A DNA stretch of 64,000 nt, from assembly GCA_018340375.1 (NCBI GenBank), contig JAFFJZ010000003.1, forward strand, positions 49,383,006-49,447,005, written 5' to 3'. The first letter of the stretch is position 1; each line of letters starts with the position of its first letter. Shown piece after piece: positions 1-11,826 of the stretch. Below the pieces are notes generated by a model. That model saw nothing but the letters and a program-made list of their open reading frames with translations. It was not told where the DNA came from and ran no database searches. The translations under genes were made by a program, and so were the position numbers. This stretch comes from Gonatopus flavifemur. Its lineage: Eukaryota; Arthropoda; Insecta; Hymenoptera; Dryinidae.

Positions 1-127
1 CCAGGAAATGGCATCGGTTTGAAGAAAAAAGTAGAATTTTCACCCTAAATTTCGTTATTTAATGTTAAATAAAAAACGCAAATATCAATATTTCGAAAAA
101 CCCGTACGTATTTCACTAGATAATCAT

Positions 128-2490
128 CCCTAGTGAAAATGGAGAATAGGAATGGATTGGAATGGATTGGAATGGATTGGAATGGATTGGAATTCTATCC
201 AACTGAATCCATTCAAATTCATTTCTATGACGCCTATTCCAAGATGAATAAAAACCAAATTTCATTCTAATGTAATCGTATTCATGGGAGTGTAAGGAAA
301 TTCGATACATTTTTATCCATTTGAATCTGTAATCCATCTCAATGTTGAATTCAGTATATAATTTCTATCGCATGTTATGAATTTCCAAGTCATGGTCATT
401 GAATCCATTTTTATACTGATTACGATATAGACATTGAATCCGTTTTAATAATTTTTTATTCCCTATCCATTTCAATCTTGGATTCGGAATACGATTCTTT
501 TTCAATTGGATTCTTCAAAACTGATGATCTGCATGGATTCCAAGTGAAGAGGAAATCCTATCCAATTCAATTCGAATTTCATTCCAATATAACTTTATTC
601 ATGAACGTGTAACAAAATTTAATACATTTTCATCCATTTGAATCTTTATCCTCCTTAATCCTAAATTCGGTATATAATTTTTGATCCATGTAATGAATTT
701 TCGAGTCCCCATCGTTCAATCCATTTCTATACTGATTACGGTATAGACATTGAATCCATTTCAATCATTTCTAATTCTCTATCCATTTCAATCACAGATT
801 CGGAATAAGATTGTTTTTCAATCAAATTCCTGAAAACCTTTAATCGGTATGGATTCCAAATGAAGAAAAATTCTATACAATTCAATCAAAATTTGATTCC
901 AATATAACTTCATTCTTGAAAGCGTGAGAAACTTGATTACATTTGTATTCATTTGAGTCTTCAATTCATTCCCAATCCTGAATTTCAGTACATGGAATAA
1001 AAAGTATACACTATAGAACCTCGCGATAGAAATGTTACCCCGCTCTCTTCAACGCACGGCAGAAACCGTGAATGAAAAAGAAAAAGAGTTGTGTTATTGC
1101 GAGATTCCATTGTATACAGAATTCAGGATGAGAAAGAATTGAAGATTCAAATACATACAAATAAATCAAATTTCATTGAATTTTCAACAATACACTTGTA
1201 TTGGAAATGAAATTTGGATTGAATTGGATAGGCTTTTTCTACACTTGGAATCCATACCGATCAAAGGTTTTCAGGAATTTCATTGAAAAACAATCTTATT
1301 CCGAATCTGTGATTGGAATGGATAGAGAATTAGAAATGATTGAAATGGATTCAATGTCTATACCGTAATCAGTATAGAAATGGATTGAATAATTACGGCT
1401 TGAAAATTCATTACATAGATCAAAAATTATGTACCGAATTTTGGATTAAGGAGGATAAAGATTCAAATGGATAAAAATGTATTAAATTTTGTTACACCTT
1501 CACGAACAAAGTTATATTGAAATGAAATTCGAATTGAATTGGATAGGATTTCCTCTTCACTTGGAATCCATGCAGATCATCGGTTTTGAAGAATCCAATT
1601 GAAAAAGAATCTTATTCCGAATCCAAGATTGAAATGGATAGGGAATAAAAAATTATTAAAACGGATTCAATGTCTATACCGCAATCAGTATATGAAAATG
1701 AAAAGAATGATGACGACTTGAAAATTCAATACATGGATCAAAAATGATATACTCAATTCAGTACTCGAAAGGATTAAAAATTCAAATGGATTGCATTTTC
1801 AGGAATACAATTATATTAGGATCAAATTCGGCTTGATTTGGATATGATTTTCATTCGTCTTGGAATAAACGTCACAGAAATAGATTCGTATGGTTTTAAG
1901 TTGATAAAAATCCAATTCATTCCTTTTTCGATTTCCACTAGAGAAGCATGGTCATTATAGACGCACTTTATCCAGGTCATAATATGTATTCTTGTACAGC
2001 AGCGTAGGTTAAGCGTTAGGTAGTTGATAGAATAGGTTAAGCGTTATGTAGGCAGGTTCGGTATTCGGATGGGTGGTCGGTTGGTCGGTCAGTTACGGTG
2101 AAAAATAGGTAAATGAAAGATACCACGCACGGTAGATTTTCAGTGTTTGAAACTTCCACATTTCTCGCCAATAGACCATCATCAGACACCAAAATTAATT
2201 TTTTTTTTCTACTCTTCATGCATTGAAATGGATGGAGCAAATACTCCATCCTTGTGAATATCAAAAAATGGTGCAGAAAATGACATTGAAAGTGGATAGA
2301 AATGAATACTAAGTTCATCCAATTTCGTGTCGAATTTTTCCTTTTCCTAATCCATTTTTGTGGATTAAAATGGATAAACCAGATTCCTATTCAGGTCAAT
2401 GTCAAAAAGCGGTGCAGAAAATGACGTTGAAAATGGATAGAAGCGAATACAAATTTTTCTATCCATTTCTATCCTCGATTTTCACTAGGG
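128..2490. mobile_element. Foldback (long inverted repeat) element, CCCTAGTGAAAA ends
   Basis: The element begins CCCTAGTGAAAATGG and ends with the complement, CGATTTTCACTAGGG. Long stretches of the left arm (about 355-960) recur as reverse complement in the right arm (about 1200-1700). The left arm also contains two diverged tandem copies of a roughly 320-bp block, one near 390-700 and one near 700-1000, each with the phrase ACTGATTACG followed by a tract around ATTCGGAATA. A decanucleotide minisatellite (GGAATGGATT, about four copies) lies at 149-190. No credible coding frame is present; short frames are palindrome by-products. The same right arm recurs at 33603-34025 and 36246-36554, and the same 12-base end is found on a short MITE at 52237-52425. 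It looks like a non-autonomous foldback DNA transposon. Target duplication is unclear (AT at most). Confidence 0.75.
149..190. repeat. Minisatellite, 10-bp unit GGAATGGATT x ~4
   Basis: Four head-to-tail copies of GGAATGGATT are seen directly inside the left arm of the foldback element. Confidence 0.9.
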
Positions 2491-2702
2491 ATATCACGAA
2501 TACAATAAAAAAACGCCGAGGTGATTGATTGAAAACAGGGGTATGACACGCTGCATCCTTCCGTACACGGATAGTGAAAGACGATTTATAATGAATGCTG
2601 ATTCCCAAAAATTCCGTGCGTAGCGTTGACTGTATGAACTATATGGTCACATGACCGACCCACGTGATCTGGTGTGATATATATGTATACATTATATATA
2701 CC

Positions 2703-2995
2703 CACTGAGAACCGAATTTCTTAGAACGAAAGAAAATTTCTTTGCCCTCGTTCTGATAAGTCTTTTTTTCCACGGAGAGGATAATTCATATCATTGAAAG
2801 AATTTTCTAATTAAATCGAAGTAATTTTTCTCGAATTTGAGAAGGAGTATATTTTTGTTTCAATTTTGAAATTCTTTGTTTTAATTTGATGAAACCTTTT
2901 TCCATTCAACAAAATTTTCTTCAATTGAAAAAAAGATTTATTAGAATGAGGGCAATGAAAAATTTCTTCCAGTCTAAGAAATTGAGCTCTCAGTG
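2703..2995. mobile_element. MITE, CACTGAGA ends
   Basis: The ends are inverted: CACTGAGAACCGAATTTCTT on the left and AAGAAATTGAGCTCTCAGTG on the right. Internal segments such as CTTTGCCCTCGTTCT pair with AGAATGAGGGCAATG near the other end. There is no coding potential. It abuts, and may interrupt, the THAP-like fragment to its right. Confidence 0.7.
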
Positions 2996-3195
2996 TAATC
3001 ATTCTTCACAATATTTTGATTCGTCCGATCCATATTATTCATACTAAAACTGTTGAATATTCTTACGTAACGTTCATCCAATGCTGCCTGACTCCACAAT
3101 TTCAAGCGCACAGAATCTTTAAGGACTGTGAAAAAGTGAATACCTTCTTCATCGTTATTTTTGTGTGATTTACACTTCCACACAACACAAGACAT
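2996..3195 (-). pseudogene. THAP-type zinc finger fragment
   Basis: A frame read leftward from 3195 starts MSCVVWKCKSHKNNDEEGIH and continues with FFTVLKDSVRLKLWSQAAL. The spacing of the first two cysteines, the G-I-H-F-F segment and the R-L-K-L-W turn resemble the N-terminal half of a THAP DNA-binding domain (C2CH type). The second C-x2-H pair is not present before the frame is cut by the MITE at 2703-2995, so only half a domain is visible. THAP domains occur both in host factors and in P-element and Kolobok-like transposases; with no other gene parts nearby a transposon remnant is more likely. The family call rests on pattern recognition only. Confidence 0.4.
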
Positions 3196-3251
3196 CTTTT
3201 GACGTTGAGAATTTCATCTATCATGGATAAATACTATGCAATACTCTTAGG

Positions 3252-3445
3252 CAGGGTTGGCGCGTAATATACTTTCAAGTATTTTACGTAGTTTACGACA
3301 CGTAAGAAACCGAGTATCTTACGCATAAAACCAATCCCTTGCCTTTGGGGGGACAAGAGGGTTCAAGTATCTTACATATATTACGTGTCAGAAACCAAGT
3401 ATGATACGTAAGAAATTGAAAAATCATGTAATAAACCCAACCCTG
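3252..3445. mobile_element. hAT-type MITE with perfect 8-bp target duplication
   Basis: The element begins CAGGGTTGG and ends CCAACCCTG, and is flanked on both sides by the 8-mer CTCTTAGG (3244-3251 and 3446-3453). An 8-bp duplication and a CAGGG start are typical of hAT transposons. The interior repeats ACGTAAG-type words in both orientations and is non-coding. Confidence 0.85.
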
Positions 3446-4179
3446 CTCTTAGGGCGTTGCAGGTTATCTCAAATCGTTATTGTTCTTATTGGTTACTATA
3501 TTCAAATGTCACGTGACTGCACGGATCATGATATCAGCGCATCTTACAGAATTTTTGGAAATTTGTGGCACTTAGGAAATGGTTTGGTGTTTTCAGAGCT
3601 CGTGCCATACCCCTGATTGAAAATTGGCGGAGCTAGAGCTCCCACTGACTTTCGACATACTGTTTTGAAATAAACGCGTTTAAAGTTTTTGTAACAGTTG
3701 AGTCGTGCGTGTTTAGTCGGACCTATGTTTGTAGTTTACGGTATATCATTTTCGGGTCCTCAAAGAGTACTTTAAGCCAAAAACAAATTTGTTGATTTTT
3801 TTAAAAATTCCACTGTGGTGTTACCCCTTAACTTAACATAATCTTTATATTAGTTACACAGGACGACGAATAAAAATGTTGTCTACAGGGAATGAGACAA
3901 TACTTTCCAAAAGATTTTGACGGGCTGAAACCGATGACTATCTTTTTGGGATCATTTCTCATGAATTTTTTGTTCTTATCATTATTATGTTTGGATTATA
4001 TTCGTTCCCCTCAGATAATATACAATGACGTTTGATCTTATCCATATGAACCCATATCCCTGGTGAAAATGAAGCGTTGAAACGCGACGAAAGCGCAAGC
4101 GAAGAGTCACCTAAGAGTAACAAAGAGTCGCCTAAAAGTAATTTAGAAGGGAATTGAAACATTTTTACGTTTCATTTGT

Positions 4180-5010
4180 TCCTGATTTTGACGTCGGATT
4201 TGGATTCAGCACCCTCAAAAACCCCTAGACGCCTTGTTTCATATTCATTTGTCCATTGGGGCCAGAACGACTATGTTCACGCCCGGCATATTGGATCAAT
4301 TTTTTATTTCAGATTTGTGCTCTACATCCTTGAAAACCACTACAACCCATGTTTCATGAAAATCTGTCCATGGGTACAGTATCGTAAGCCCTAAGTTTCA
4401 TACGCTCGAATTTCAAAAGCCCAAAAGGCTATATGCCCAAATGTCCGTGAGCCCAAAGTGCCATAACCCCGAATAAAAAATTAAAAATTTTAGCATAAAT
4501 CAATTATTAGATACTTTTATACGATTTAGAAGTGAAATATGCTTCTGTTGATGGTTTATCGATGTTTTAAATCATATACAAGTATCCAATGATTGATTTA
4601 TACTAAAATTCATAATTTTTTATTAGGGGTTATGCACCTTCGGGCTCACGAACATTCGGGCATATAGCCTTCCGGGCTTATCAAACTTAAGGCTCACGAT
4701 ACTCTACGCTTGTTCATGAAAGCCAGAACAACTGAATTCACGTCCAACATATTGGATCCGCCATGTGAAATTTCTTCGACGTCAGATTTGGATTGATTTG
4801 GATTGAGCACCCTCGAAAACCCATAAAACCCGTGTCTCATAAGAATCCGGCCATAAATGCTAAAACGACTATTTTGAAGTCCGCGATATTGGATTCGCTC
4901 TCTTGAATTGGTTTTTTGACGTGAGATTTGGATTCCTCACCCTCGAAAACCCCTAGGACTCATGTTTCATAAAAATCCGTGTATGCAAGCCAGAATAACA
5001 AACGTGTAAA
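4180..5010. repeat. Diverged tandem repeat (~170 bp) interrupted by a palindromic element
   Basis: The phrases GACGTCGGATTTGGATT, CCCTCGAAAACCCCTA, GTTTCAT and AAAATCCG recur at about 4190, 4780 and 4920, with GCCAGAA starting each next unit. This gives three or so copies of a roughly 170-bp unit. The first two are separated by the palindrome at 4378-4703. No coding frame is supported. Confidence 0.6.
4378..4703. mobile_element. Palindromic MITE, AGTATCGT ends
   Basis: The left end AGTATCGTAAGCCCTAAG pairs with the right end CTTAAGGCTCACGATACT. Further in, AGGCTATATGCCCAAATGT pairs with ACATTCGGGCATATAGCCT. The loop is AT-rich, around 4500-4600. Inserted within the tandem repeat of 4180-5010. 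Confidence 0.7.
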
Positions 5011-5035
5011 CATCACGGAGAAACCCAGTTTTATA

Positions 5036-5560
5036 TGTATGTATATGTATGTATGTATTCAACGAAGGAAATTTTCTTCGAGGTCTCCCGTTGAGAAAAA
5101 AATTATAAAAAAAATAAGACTTATCCGATTGCAATATAAATTGAATGGTTTATAAGGAAGGGTTTGAAGACGGTCCTTTATAAATTTTATCCAATTTGAT
5201 CCACTAGGTCCAGAGATATTCCGAACACAGGAAAACGTCCAGCCAGACAAACATATAGACAACCCCACAGATTATCAGTCAGTATTGAATGAAATGAAAG
5301 ACTCTCCAACTCCCAATTCCATTACTCAAATACTTTAGAAGATGCGGTCAGAGGGTATGGTAGCGGGTGTAATAGGTACTTCGTGCTGGGTATACTACAC
5401 CGAGAGAAAAAGCATGCTCTGAACGCAACCCTGCTAAAAATTTCCTATGGAAAACAATAGGATTCGACAGTATTCAAGTCCGTTTTTTATCGTTTTGTAT
5501 GGAGTGTATCGGAACATCAGAGTGATCCCATAAAGAAATTTGTACCAATGGGGTTCTATA
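5036..5560. other. No recognised gene; short GTAT microsatellite at left edge
   Basis: A GTATGTAT-type microsatellite occupies about 5036-5058. The remainder is AT-rich. It contains one stretch (about 5395-5440) with the CACCGAGAGAAAAAGCAT end of the MITE family seen at 14055, but no matching partner end was found nearby. Confidence 0.4.
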
Positions 5561-5667
5561 GTGGTAAAACGATACAACACAAATGGGTCTTTATCGGATT
5601 TCTATGGGTTTTATCGTTTCTCATCGGTTGTGCACGATACATTATTCTGACCTTACTCAGTCGTATA

Positions 5668-5941
5668 CACGGAAAAAATTGGTGATCCAAATTTTCGTTG
5701 ACTAATATATCACTTTTGGACGAGGCACAAATCCGAGAAGAATTCATACACTGGATTTTAATAATTCGTTGACTTTGTCTATGATTTCACCGATGGAATC
5801 CACTTTTCATTTTGATTGTCGAAATAATGGAAAGAGTCAACGAATTATTAAAATCCAGTGTACCAATTCTTCTGGAATTTGTGCTCGGTCCCAAAGTGAC
5901 ATACTAGTCAACGAAAATTTGGATCACTAATTTTTTCCATG
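5668..5941. mobile_element. MITE, TA-flanked, CACGGAAAAAATT end
   Basis: The left end CACGGAAAAAATTGGTGATC and the right end GATCACTAATTTTTTCCATG are complementary, as are the inner blocks GGATTTTAATAATTCGTTGA and TCAACGAATTATTAAAATCC. TA lies outside both ends, consistent with a TA-targeting (Tc1/mariner-like) insertion. Confidence 0.75.
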
Positions 5942-5989
5942 TATGATTTAATCGGGAGTTCACCATACATTTGATACCATTTTTTTCAT

Positions 5990-6350
5990 TTACGAATTCT
6001 ATCGTGTTGTATGTGGAACGCACGAAAGAGTACGTATAGTTATCTTTCGTGAAATTCCTATAAATTATTTTAATCTTCTCACTACGAGATAAAATTCGAA
6101 AAGAGTACCAGTTTTTATCGTACTTCCACGATACACATCATATTAATAACTCTGAACATGGTTTTGATTGTTTTGTATGGGGAACGCGGGTATCTATGGG
6201 TATCTATTGTGAAATTCCTTTACATTATTACATTTTTTCACTGCGGAATTAAAGTTGAAGAACATACCGGTTTTTATCATACTTCCACGATACACACCAT
6301 ATTAATAACTCTGAACATAGTTTTGATTGTTTTGTATGGGGAACGCAGAA
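5990..6350. repeat. Tandem repeat, unit ~170 bp
   Basis: The words CATATTAATAACTCTGAACA and TTTTGATTGTTTTGTATGGG recur at about 6138 and 6297. A more diverged copy (TTCTATCGTGTTGTATG) starts near 5998. The apparent open frames here are repeat shadows. Confidence 0.6.
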
Positions 6351-6559
6351 TGCAATTCGTAGCGAAGTGCACAAAACTGCACGAAAGTTATTGTCATGAT
6401 GCTGCGAAGATGTTTGAATACATGAAGCTGTGGCATATGGGATGAAACAATTTTCCAACAATAAAACACAAACTGGTGCATCAACACTGAAGCAACACTT
6501 ACATTGTAACTTTTGCGGTAGGGTTCAAAGCTCCACGACCCATTTCGCGACCTATGCAA

Positions 6560-7030
6560 CCAACGATATCACTCGGAAAATTTTTCATTCAAAGATTACA
6601 TACAAAACGATGGAAAAATATCCGAATAGAGACCCATAAAAACCAGAAAATTTATATGTTTGACGTTCGGTAGGATGCTTGAAAAAATGTAAGAATCCTA
6701 TGGTGAACTGACGATACTACTTGATGAGGACAAATACGGAAATATCGTAAATAAACGATACAAGTCCGGAAATTCCGTATTCAGAAACCACATACAAAAC
6801 GATAGAAAAATATCCTTATACATCCCCATAAAAACTAGAAAATTTTTATGATCAAGGTTCGAGATACAATTCTATAAAAAAAAAACAAGAAATTTGTATG
6901 GTAAAATTACGATACAACTTTATTGGAAAAAATAAAGTTATATCGTAAATGAACGATATAATTCCGGAAATTCCGTATTCAGAAACCACATACAAAACGA
7001 TAGCAAAATTTTCTATCGTTTTTTATCGGG
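6560..7030. repeat. Tandem repeat, unit ~190-200 bp
   Basis: The phrase ACATACAAAACGATRG, followed by AAAATATCC or AAAATTTTC, recurs at about 6600, 6790 and 6990, each preceded by a TCCGGAAATTCCGTATTCAG-like block. No gene is seen. Confidence 0.6.
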
Positions 7031-7206
7031 AATTTTTAGCAGGTAAGGGAGCTTCACGATTCCAGGCATGGTACAATGTCACTTTTTCAACTTTTTGTCA
7101 CTTTCTTTTGCAATGTCACTTTTTCCTAAATTTGTCACTTATTATCACTTTTTTAACAAAAATGCATCAATGAAAAAAAAAGTTATTTCCCTTCGCGCCA
7201 CTTCTT

Positions 7207-7504
7207 CCCGAGAAAAAATAATTTACATCCAAGTGGATCTAATTAGATCTTTTTGGATCTAAACAATGGAAAATGTAGCTCTGGTTAGATCTAAATAGTT
7301 CGATTTAGACCTAAATTAACAAGAATTTCATGGTAATTAATCGCAATTTGCGTACATCAACTGCACATTTCCTCTACTATTAGACGGTTTCTGAGACGTA
7401 TTTTTGCGAAGAATTAACTCATCTTCTTAGATCCAAGTCGACCTGCACAGAAAGAATTTTTCCATTTTTCAGATCCACGTAGATCTGATTTGTTTTTTCC
7501 CGGG
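7207..7504. mobile_element. MITE with AGATCT-rich arms, CCCGAGAAAAAA ends
   Basis: The ends are CCCGAGAAAAAATAATTTAC and the inverted GTTTTTTCCCGGG-type sequence. The interior is rich in GGATCTAA/TTAGATC words. It is related to the element at 61210-62033, which has the same kind of ends and the same AGATCT-rich interior. Confidence 0.6.
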
Positions 7505-7589
7505 TCCTTCTTTTAACGGGTTAATTGGGATTAAGCCATCAAGTCCCATGGCTGGTACAGCACAAATAGCGCCAAACCATCGATGCCAT

Positions 7590-8640
7590 TGATTGTATTA
7601 GTAAAAACTAAAATATACTTGTTTTTCGTTTCACGATTCGATTTTTTATTGCTGAAATTGTTTGAACTAACCAATTAAAAGTTTCTACTTTCGAAAACGA
7701 AGAGTGCCACCGATTCTATGGGGAACATCATAGAAAGAAAGATATTCATTTTATCTAAAGAAAACAATTGTTTTGCAATGAACTTATAAACAATGATAAT
7801 AGAAGAAATAGCGTTGATCCCATAGGCACGCTTTTGTTGGTAGGTTCAAACTAACAACGTCGTCGATTGTATTAGCGAGAAATGAGGTATATTTTCCTTA
7901 TTTAACCAATCGACTATTTGTTGCCAAAATTAGTCACAAAACGCCATTTCTCAAATTATCATTGTTCATAATAATTTCATTGCAGAACCATTTTTTTCAA
8001 TCTGAGGTGAAAATACTCTCTCTTATGATTTTTCCCGTACAGTCGATTGGCACCCTTCGTTTTTTGAAATTCGAAAGTTTCAACTAAGTTGTTTACACAA
8101 TTAGAGCATTACACAATCGTATCATCCAATAAAAAAAAAAAACACGTATTTCTTATTTTTCATCAATCGATAACGTTGTTGATTTGAACCTATTAACAAT
8201 AGGGATCCTCCAGTGAGGGATAAGACAACGGGCCACCATTAATGGGAGGACCAAAAGATACATACTCAATTGTCCGTTATCTAAATAATGAAACTGAGTA
8301 ATCGATTGAAAATATATCATAAATCCCATTGCTCTGCTATACTCTAAATGAATAATTCATTTTTATTCATTGAATGACACGCAAACTAACCCCTATCCCA
8401 TCAATGGCACCAAGTCTGAAGCTCGGTGTCTTATCCCTCACTTGAGGATCCGTAATTAATAATAGTGTGTCCCTGGAACAAGACGCTTTTTCTCTTATGA
8501 TCATTGCTTGTAATAATTTTATTGTCAAACAATTTTGTTTTTTTTATAAAGTGAATATATTTTCTCCTGTGATTTTTCCTGTAGAATCGATTGGCATCCC
8601 GCTTTTTTCGAAATTTTTCACTCATTTGATTAAATAATTT
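7590..8640. repeat. Complex inverted repeats (several arms of one foldback family)
   Basis: The block TTTCGAAAACGAAGAGTGCC (about 7690) recurs inverted near 8045 as GGCACCCTTCGTTTTTTGAA, and a third diverged arm lies near 8590-8620 (GGCATCCCGCTTTTTTCGAA). AACAATGATAATAG (about 7790) pairs with the inverted TATCATTGTTCATAATAA (about 7957). A separate inner palindrome is anchored by GGATCCTCCAGTGAGGGATA (about 8203) and TATCCCTCACTTGAGGATCC (about 8432). Non-coding, and probably several overlapping insertions. Confidence 0.55.
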
Positions 8641-9730
8641 TAGCAGTAAACAATTGAATCATCAAACAGAAAATCCAATATATCTCACTTCTACTAATCC
8701 GACCCTGTAAAGAAATTTCCAAAATGAATTGTATTTTTGCATCGTAAATTCGCAATTGATCACGATTCACTGAAATTGCATGCACAATATATCTATATAT
8801 GAGTGTATATGGGGCATTCGACATTCCATGACAAATCTAACACTTTGAGAAATTTTGTTTTCTGATTTCCTCAATTTTTTGACATTTTTTAGTACCCATA
8901 TCAAAGCACCTTGCCTGGTGAATTTCGAGATTTTTTTTATGAACCGTCCAAAAGATATCGATTTTTTACAAAAATCGCGTTTTTCCAGTTATTTACTTAT
9001 GACTTCCCCAAAAATGGTCCGAATTTAAACTGTTTAATCTCAAAATTCTTGTTTTTTTGTGTACTTCCAAGAAAAAATATGAGAAAAATTTTCAACGCGT
9101 TCTAATATGCGATTTTCAATTTTCAAATTTTAAGTCTCATTTTTCAAACTGTATGTACTCTTCAATTTTTTAATGACTTTTGATGGTAGACTTCTATCAA
9201 TTTCACAAATTCTAAGGTCGAATAGATCGTGGCATTATGTTATCACTATCTTTTTATTTTTTAAAATCAATGAAAATTTTCCCCCGTTTTCCTTGGTCTT
9301 AAAATTACTTTCCTGCATTGTGTAATCTTTTTTTTGTCATTTTGAATCTGTTCTCCTATAATTATAGTATTGAAGAGATATCAGCATACCATCTGAATAA
9401 ACATTCTGTCTGTAAGATTTCTTTGAAACAAAATTTGAAAATTTCGTAAATATCGCTATCTTGCCGGATATCTTCCATTTCTATCATCCGATTGTCATGC
9501 AATTTTCACTACAGTTTTATGCAGTGCCGATAATGATCCCATACAAGTTTTCAATCCGAACCTGACAGAAAAACGGGTGAGGGAAAGGAAACATCTTACC
9601 GAAAATTGTTATTTTGCGACAAAGCGAGTCTTCGCTTTCTGTTATCCGATTAAAATGAAATTTATACTACGATTCTTTTATGGTTCCATGTAAGTTCTTC
9701 CCCAATTGGTTGAAAAAAGTGGAAAAAGAG
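8640..9730. other. AT-rich region, no recognised gene
   Basis: A GGGGCATTCGACATTCCATG start at about 8811 resembles the GGGGCATTCCACGTCAAG sequence at about 18449, suggesting an old dispersed repeat. No coding frame was supported on either strand. Confidence 0.4.
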
Positions 9731-9734
9731 TCTT

Positions 9735-9868
9735 CCCTGGTTAAGAGAATCCATTGAATCTGACAAAGGAAATTCCATGGGATTTGGTCAGAACATTGTA
9801 CAAGATTCAATGGGATTTGGTAAAAATCAATGAGATTTGGCAAGAATCAATGGATTTTATAACCAGGG
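9735..9868. mobile_element. Short MITE, CCCTGGTTAAGA / ATAACCAGGG ends
   Basis: The terminal inverted sequence CCCTGGTTAAGA...ATAACCAGGG encloses short direct repeats of the type CAATGRGATTTGGYAAGA. A partial relative lies at about 12541-12617, where a TTTTTCTTAACCAGGGTCC end is visible. Confidence 0.6.
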
Positions 9869-9869
9869 T

Positions 9870-10753
9870 TTAGCAATCTGCGATTGACGATATTTTTGTG
9901 CAACACAAATGAGAAAGCCATGTGCCAATTGGCAAAGTTTTTTTCAATGATGTATATTCACTGATTCAATTGGATGTGATAATCCCAAATGATAAAACAA
10001 AAACGTCTTCTTTTCTTGTCTTATTTTATTTCCTTTCTTATTTGTATGTCACTTTTTGTCACTTTTTCCGTTATTTTTGCGTCACTTTTTGTCACTTTTT
10101 CCTAACGACTTGTCAATCTTCTCACTGTTTTTGATGTGCCGAACCAGTACCATGCCTGCGCTTCCAACGCATGTGGTATAAGGTGCGTTGAGGGGGGAAA
10201 TACATGAAGACGCATGGAAAAAACTTGCAAACATCTAATCATTTCACAATTTTTACACATAATAAGTAAAACATTCAAGCACAGGAAAAAATTTTTTTTA
10301 AAGAACAAAAAAAACAATATGGCGACTATAATGCAATCTAAATGAAGTCGGATCGCGCTTGTCTTCACAAACGGTATGCATCGCAGCTCTCTGAATATTC
10401 ATCTGAAACGGAAACGTAAAAAAATGTCAATTATTAAACATATTTCCTCCAATGTAAACTTCCAAAATTAAAAATTTGGTATTGATGTGAAGAAAAAGTC
10501 GATTTTTGCGTGATTTTTTCAATCGATTCGTTTGAAAAAGTTGTATTATTTAATGTAAATGTTGTAATTATGTAGGTACAATTTGAAGAGAATGTTATTG
10601 ACTATATGTACACCAAATTTCAAACTCAATCAGACGGTTAGTTTTTGAGTTATGATGTATACCAATCACTAAAATGTAGTTTCGAGAAAAACGTGACTGA
10701 AAATAAAGTAGTGAATCGGATAAGGAAAACTACTATCAATCGCGACTTACTTA
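9870..10753. other. AT-rich, short GTCACTTTTT repeats, no gene seen
   Basis: GTCACTTTTTGTCACTTTTT-type words occur at about 10046-10110 and also at 7076-7160. The block next to CAGTACCATGCCTG (about 10145) resembles the inverse of CAGGCATGGTACAATG near 7062, so these may be the two ends of one old element; this was not proven. Confidence 0.3.
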
Positions 10754-11146
10754 TTAATCTACTCCCTCAAATAGTTCATTTTCCATGGCCAGTTGTTGTT
10801 GACGAGCTTGCCGAGCTATTTTAGACTCATGCCAGCTGCGACGGTTTTTGCGAGCAATGCGCATTTCGTTCAGCTGCTCGGCAAATATTTTACATTGAGG
10901 CCCAATAACTATTTCTAATTCGTTGAATAAATGCATTATTGACTCATAGCCTTCATTGAAAATTCCAGCAGCAAGAAAGGCCGATATTTCGATAATTTTT
11001 AGGCCTAAATGCAGATGTTTAGGTGCCATGAGCTGGATCGTCGAATTAAAACTTTCGTTGGCATTTTGAGTGTGTCTACCCAGACATCTCGTTAATAAAT
11101 CATCACTTGAAAGTTCTTTATAAATAGGCTCTAAAAATTGCTTGAA
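10754..11146 (-). pseudogene. Mutator-like transposase, C-terminal exon fragment
   Basis: On the - strand a 130-codon frame opens after a plausible acceptor (CACCTCAACAG) and reads through LLTRCLGRHTQNANESFNST and APKHLHLGLKIIEISAFLAA to a basic, glutamine-rich tail ending LFEGVD. The T-Q-N-x-N-E-S-F-N motif followed by the K-x-x-H-x-G block is a hallmark of the Mutator-like transposase family common in arthropod genomes. The frame is intact over its length, but the upstream catalytic part is absent; a CAT microsatellite and unrelated sequence lie there. This is therefore a transposon remnant rather than a host gene. Confidence 0.65.
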
Positions 11147-11239
11147 CTGTTGAGGTGAAAGAGGTGATGAATTGAGAATCTACCTGCGGTAGTCGGACGA
11201 CGCTTTCCCGGACTCTGCGCTCTCCTTTCTATCATCATC

Positions 11240-11248
11240 ATTATTATT

Positions 11249-11340
<92 letters not shown>
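11240..11340. repeat. Microsatellite (CAT/ATC)n, ~100 bp
   Basis: About 30 uninterrupted CAT trinucleotides, preceded by an imperfect ATT/ATC stretch. The methionine-only frame over it on the other strand is an artefact. Confidence 0.97.
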
Positions 11341-11734
11341 GAAGTAATCAGTCTTATAACTGGTTTGATGAAATCCTCCAACCCTGTCTATTATCCGCTA
11401 CACTGAGAGAAAAAATAGTGGAATTTACTATTTTTTTTACTATTTTTCTGAGTTGTGAAAGGACTCAACTATGAAAAATAGTAGAAGTTGTTAGTTCAAT
11501 AGATCATGAATGTTCGTAAAAAATACCATATTTTTCCACCAAGTATTGATTGTAAAATGAACTATTTAATTTGATCCATCGAGAAGGGAAAATTTTTTAC
11601 TATTTTTTGATAGTAAAATCAACTACTGCTTCCATATTACGAATAGTAAGAGCACAAAAGATCCTTGCTATTATTAAACATTAGTCAGATTCACATTATT
11701 CAGTGTAGTTGAAAAAAATATCAGGATAAATGGG

Positions 11735-11826
11735 AAAAAAGAATCGCTTCCACGACAATTGAACACAGGACGTTGGGGCTGAACGCCGGGGTTCTATCAC
11801 TCAAGCCACCGCCGGTCGCTTGGGTA
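11735..11826 (-). mobile_element. tRNA-like SINE head (split by hAT MITE)
   Basis: Read on the - strand, GGTGGCTTGAGTGATAGAA resembles a polymerase III A box, and about 35 bases on GTCCTGTGTTCAATTGTC resembles a B box, in the order expected of a tRNA-derived SINE. The sequence continues on the far side of the MITE at 12784, so the SINE was cut by that insertion. It does not fold as an intact tRNA by eye. Confidence 0.5.

Noticed and set aside
11131..11340. Frame beginning with about 30 methionines on the - strand
   Set aside because: It is the translation of a CAT microsatellite running into unrelated sequence.
11240..11340. CRISPR-like array
   Set aside because: This and the other short tandem repeats have no unique spacers of constant length, and the genome is eukaryotic.
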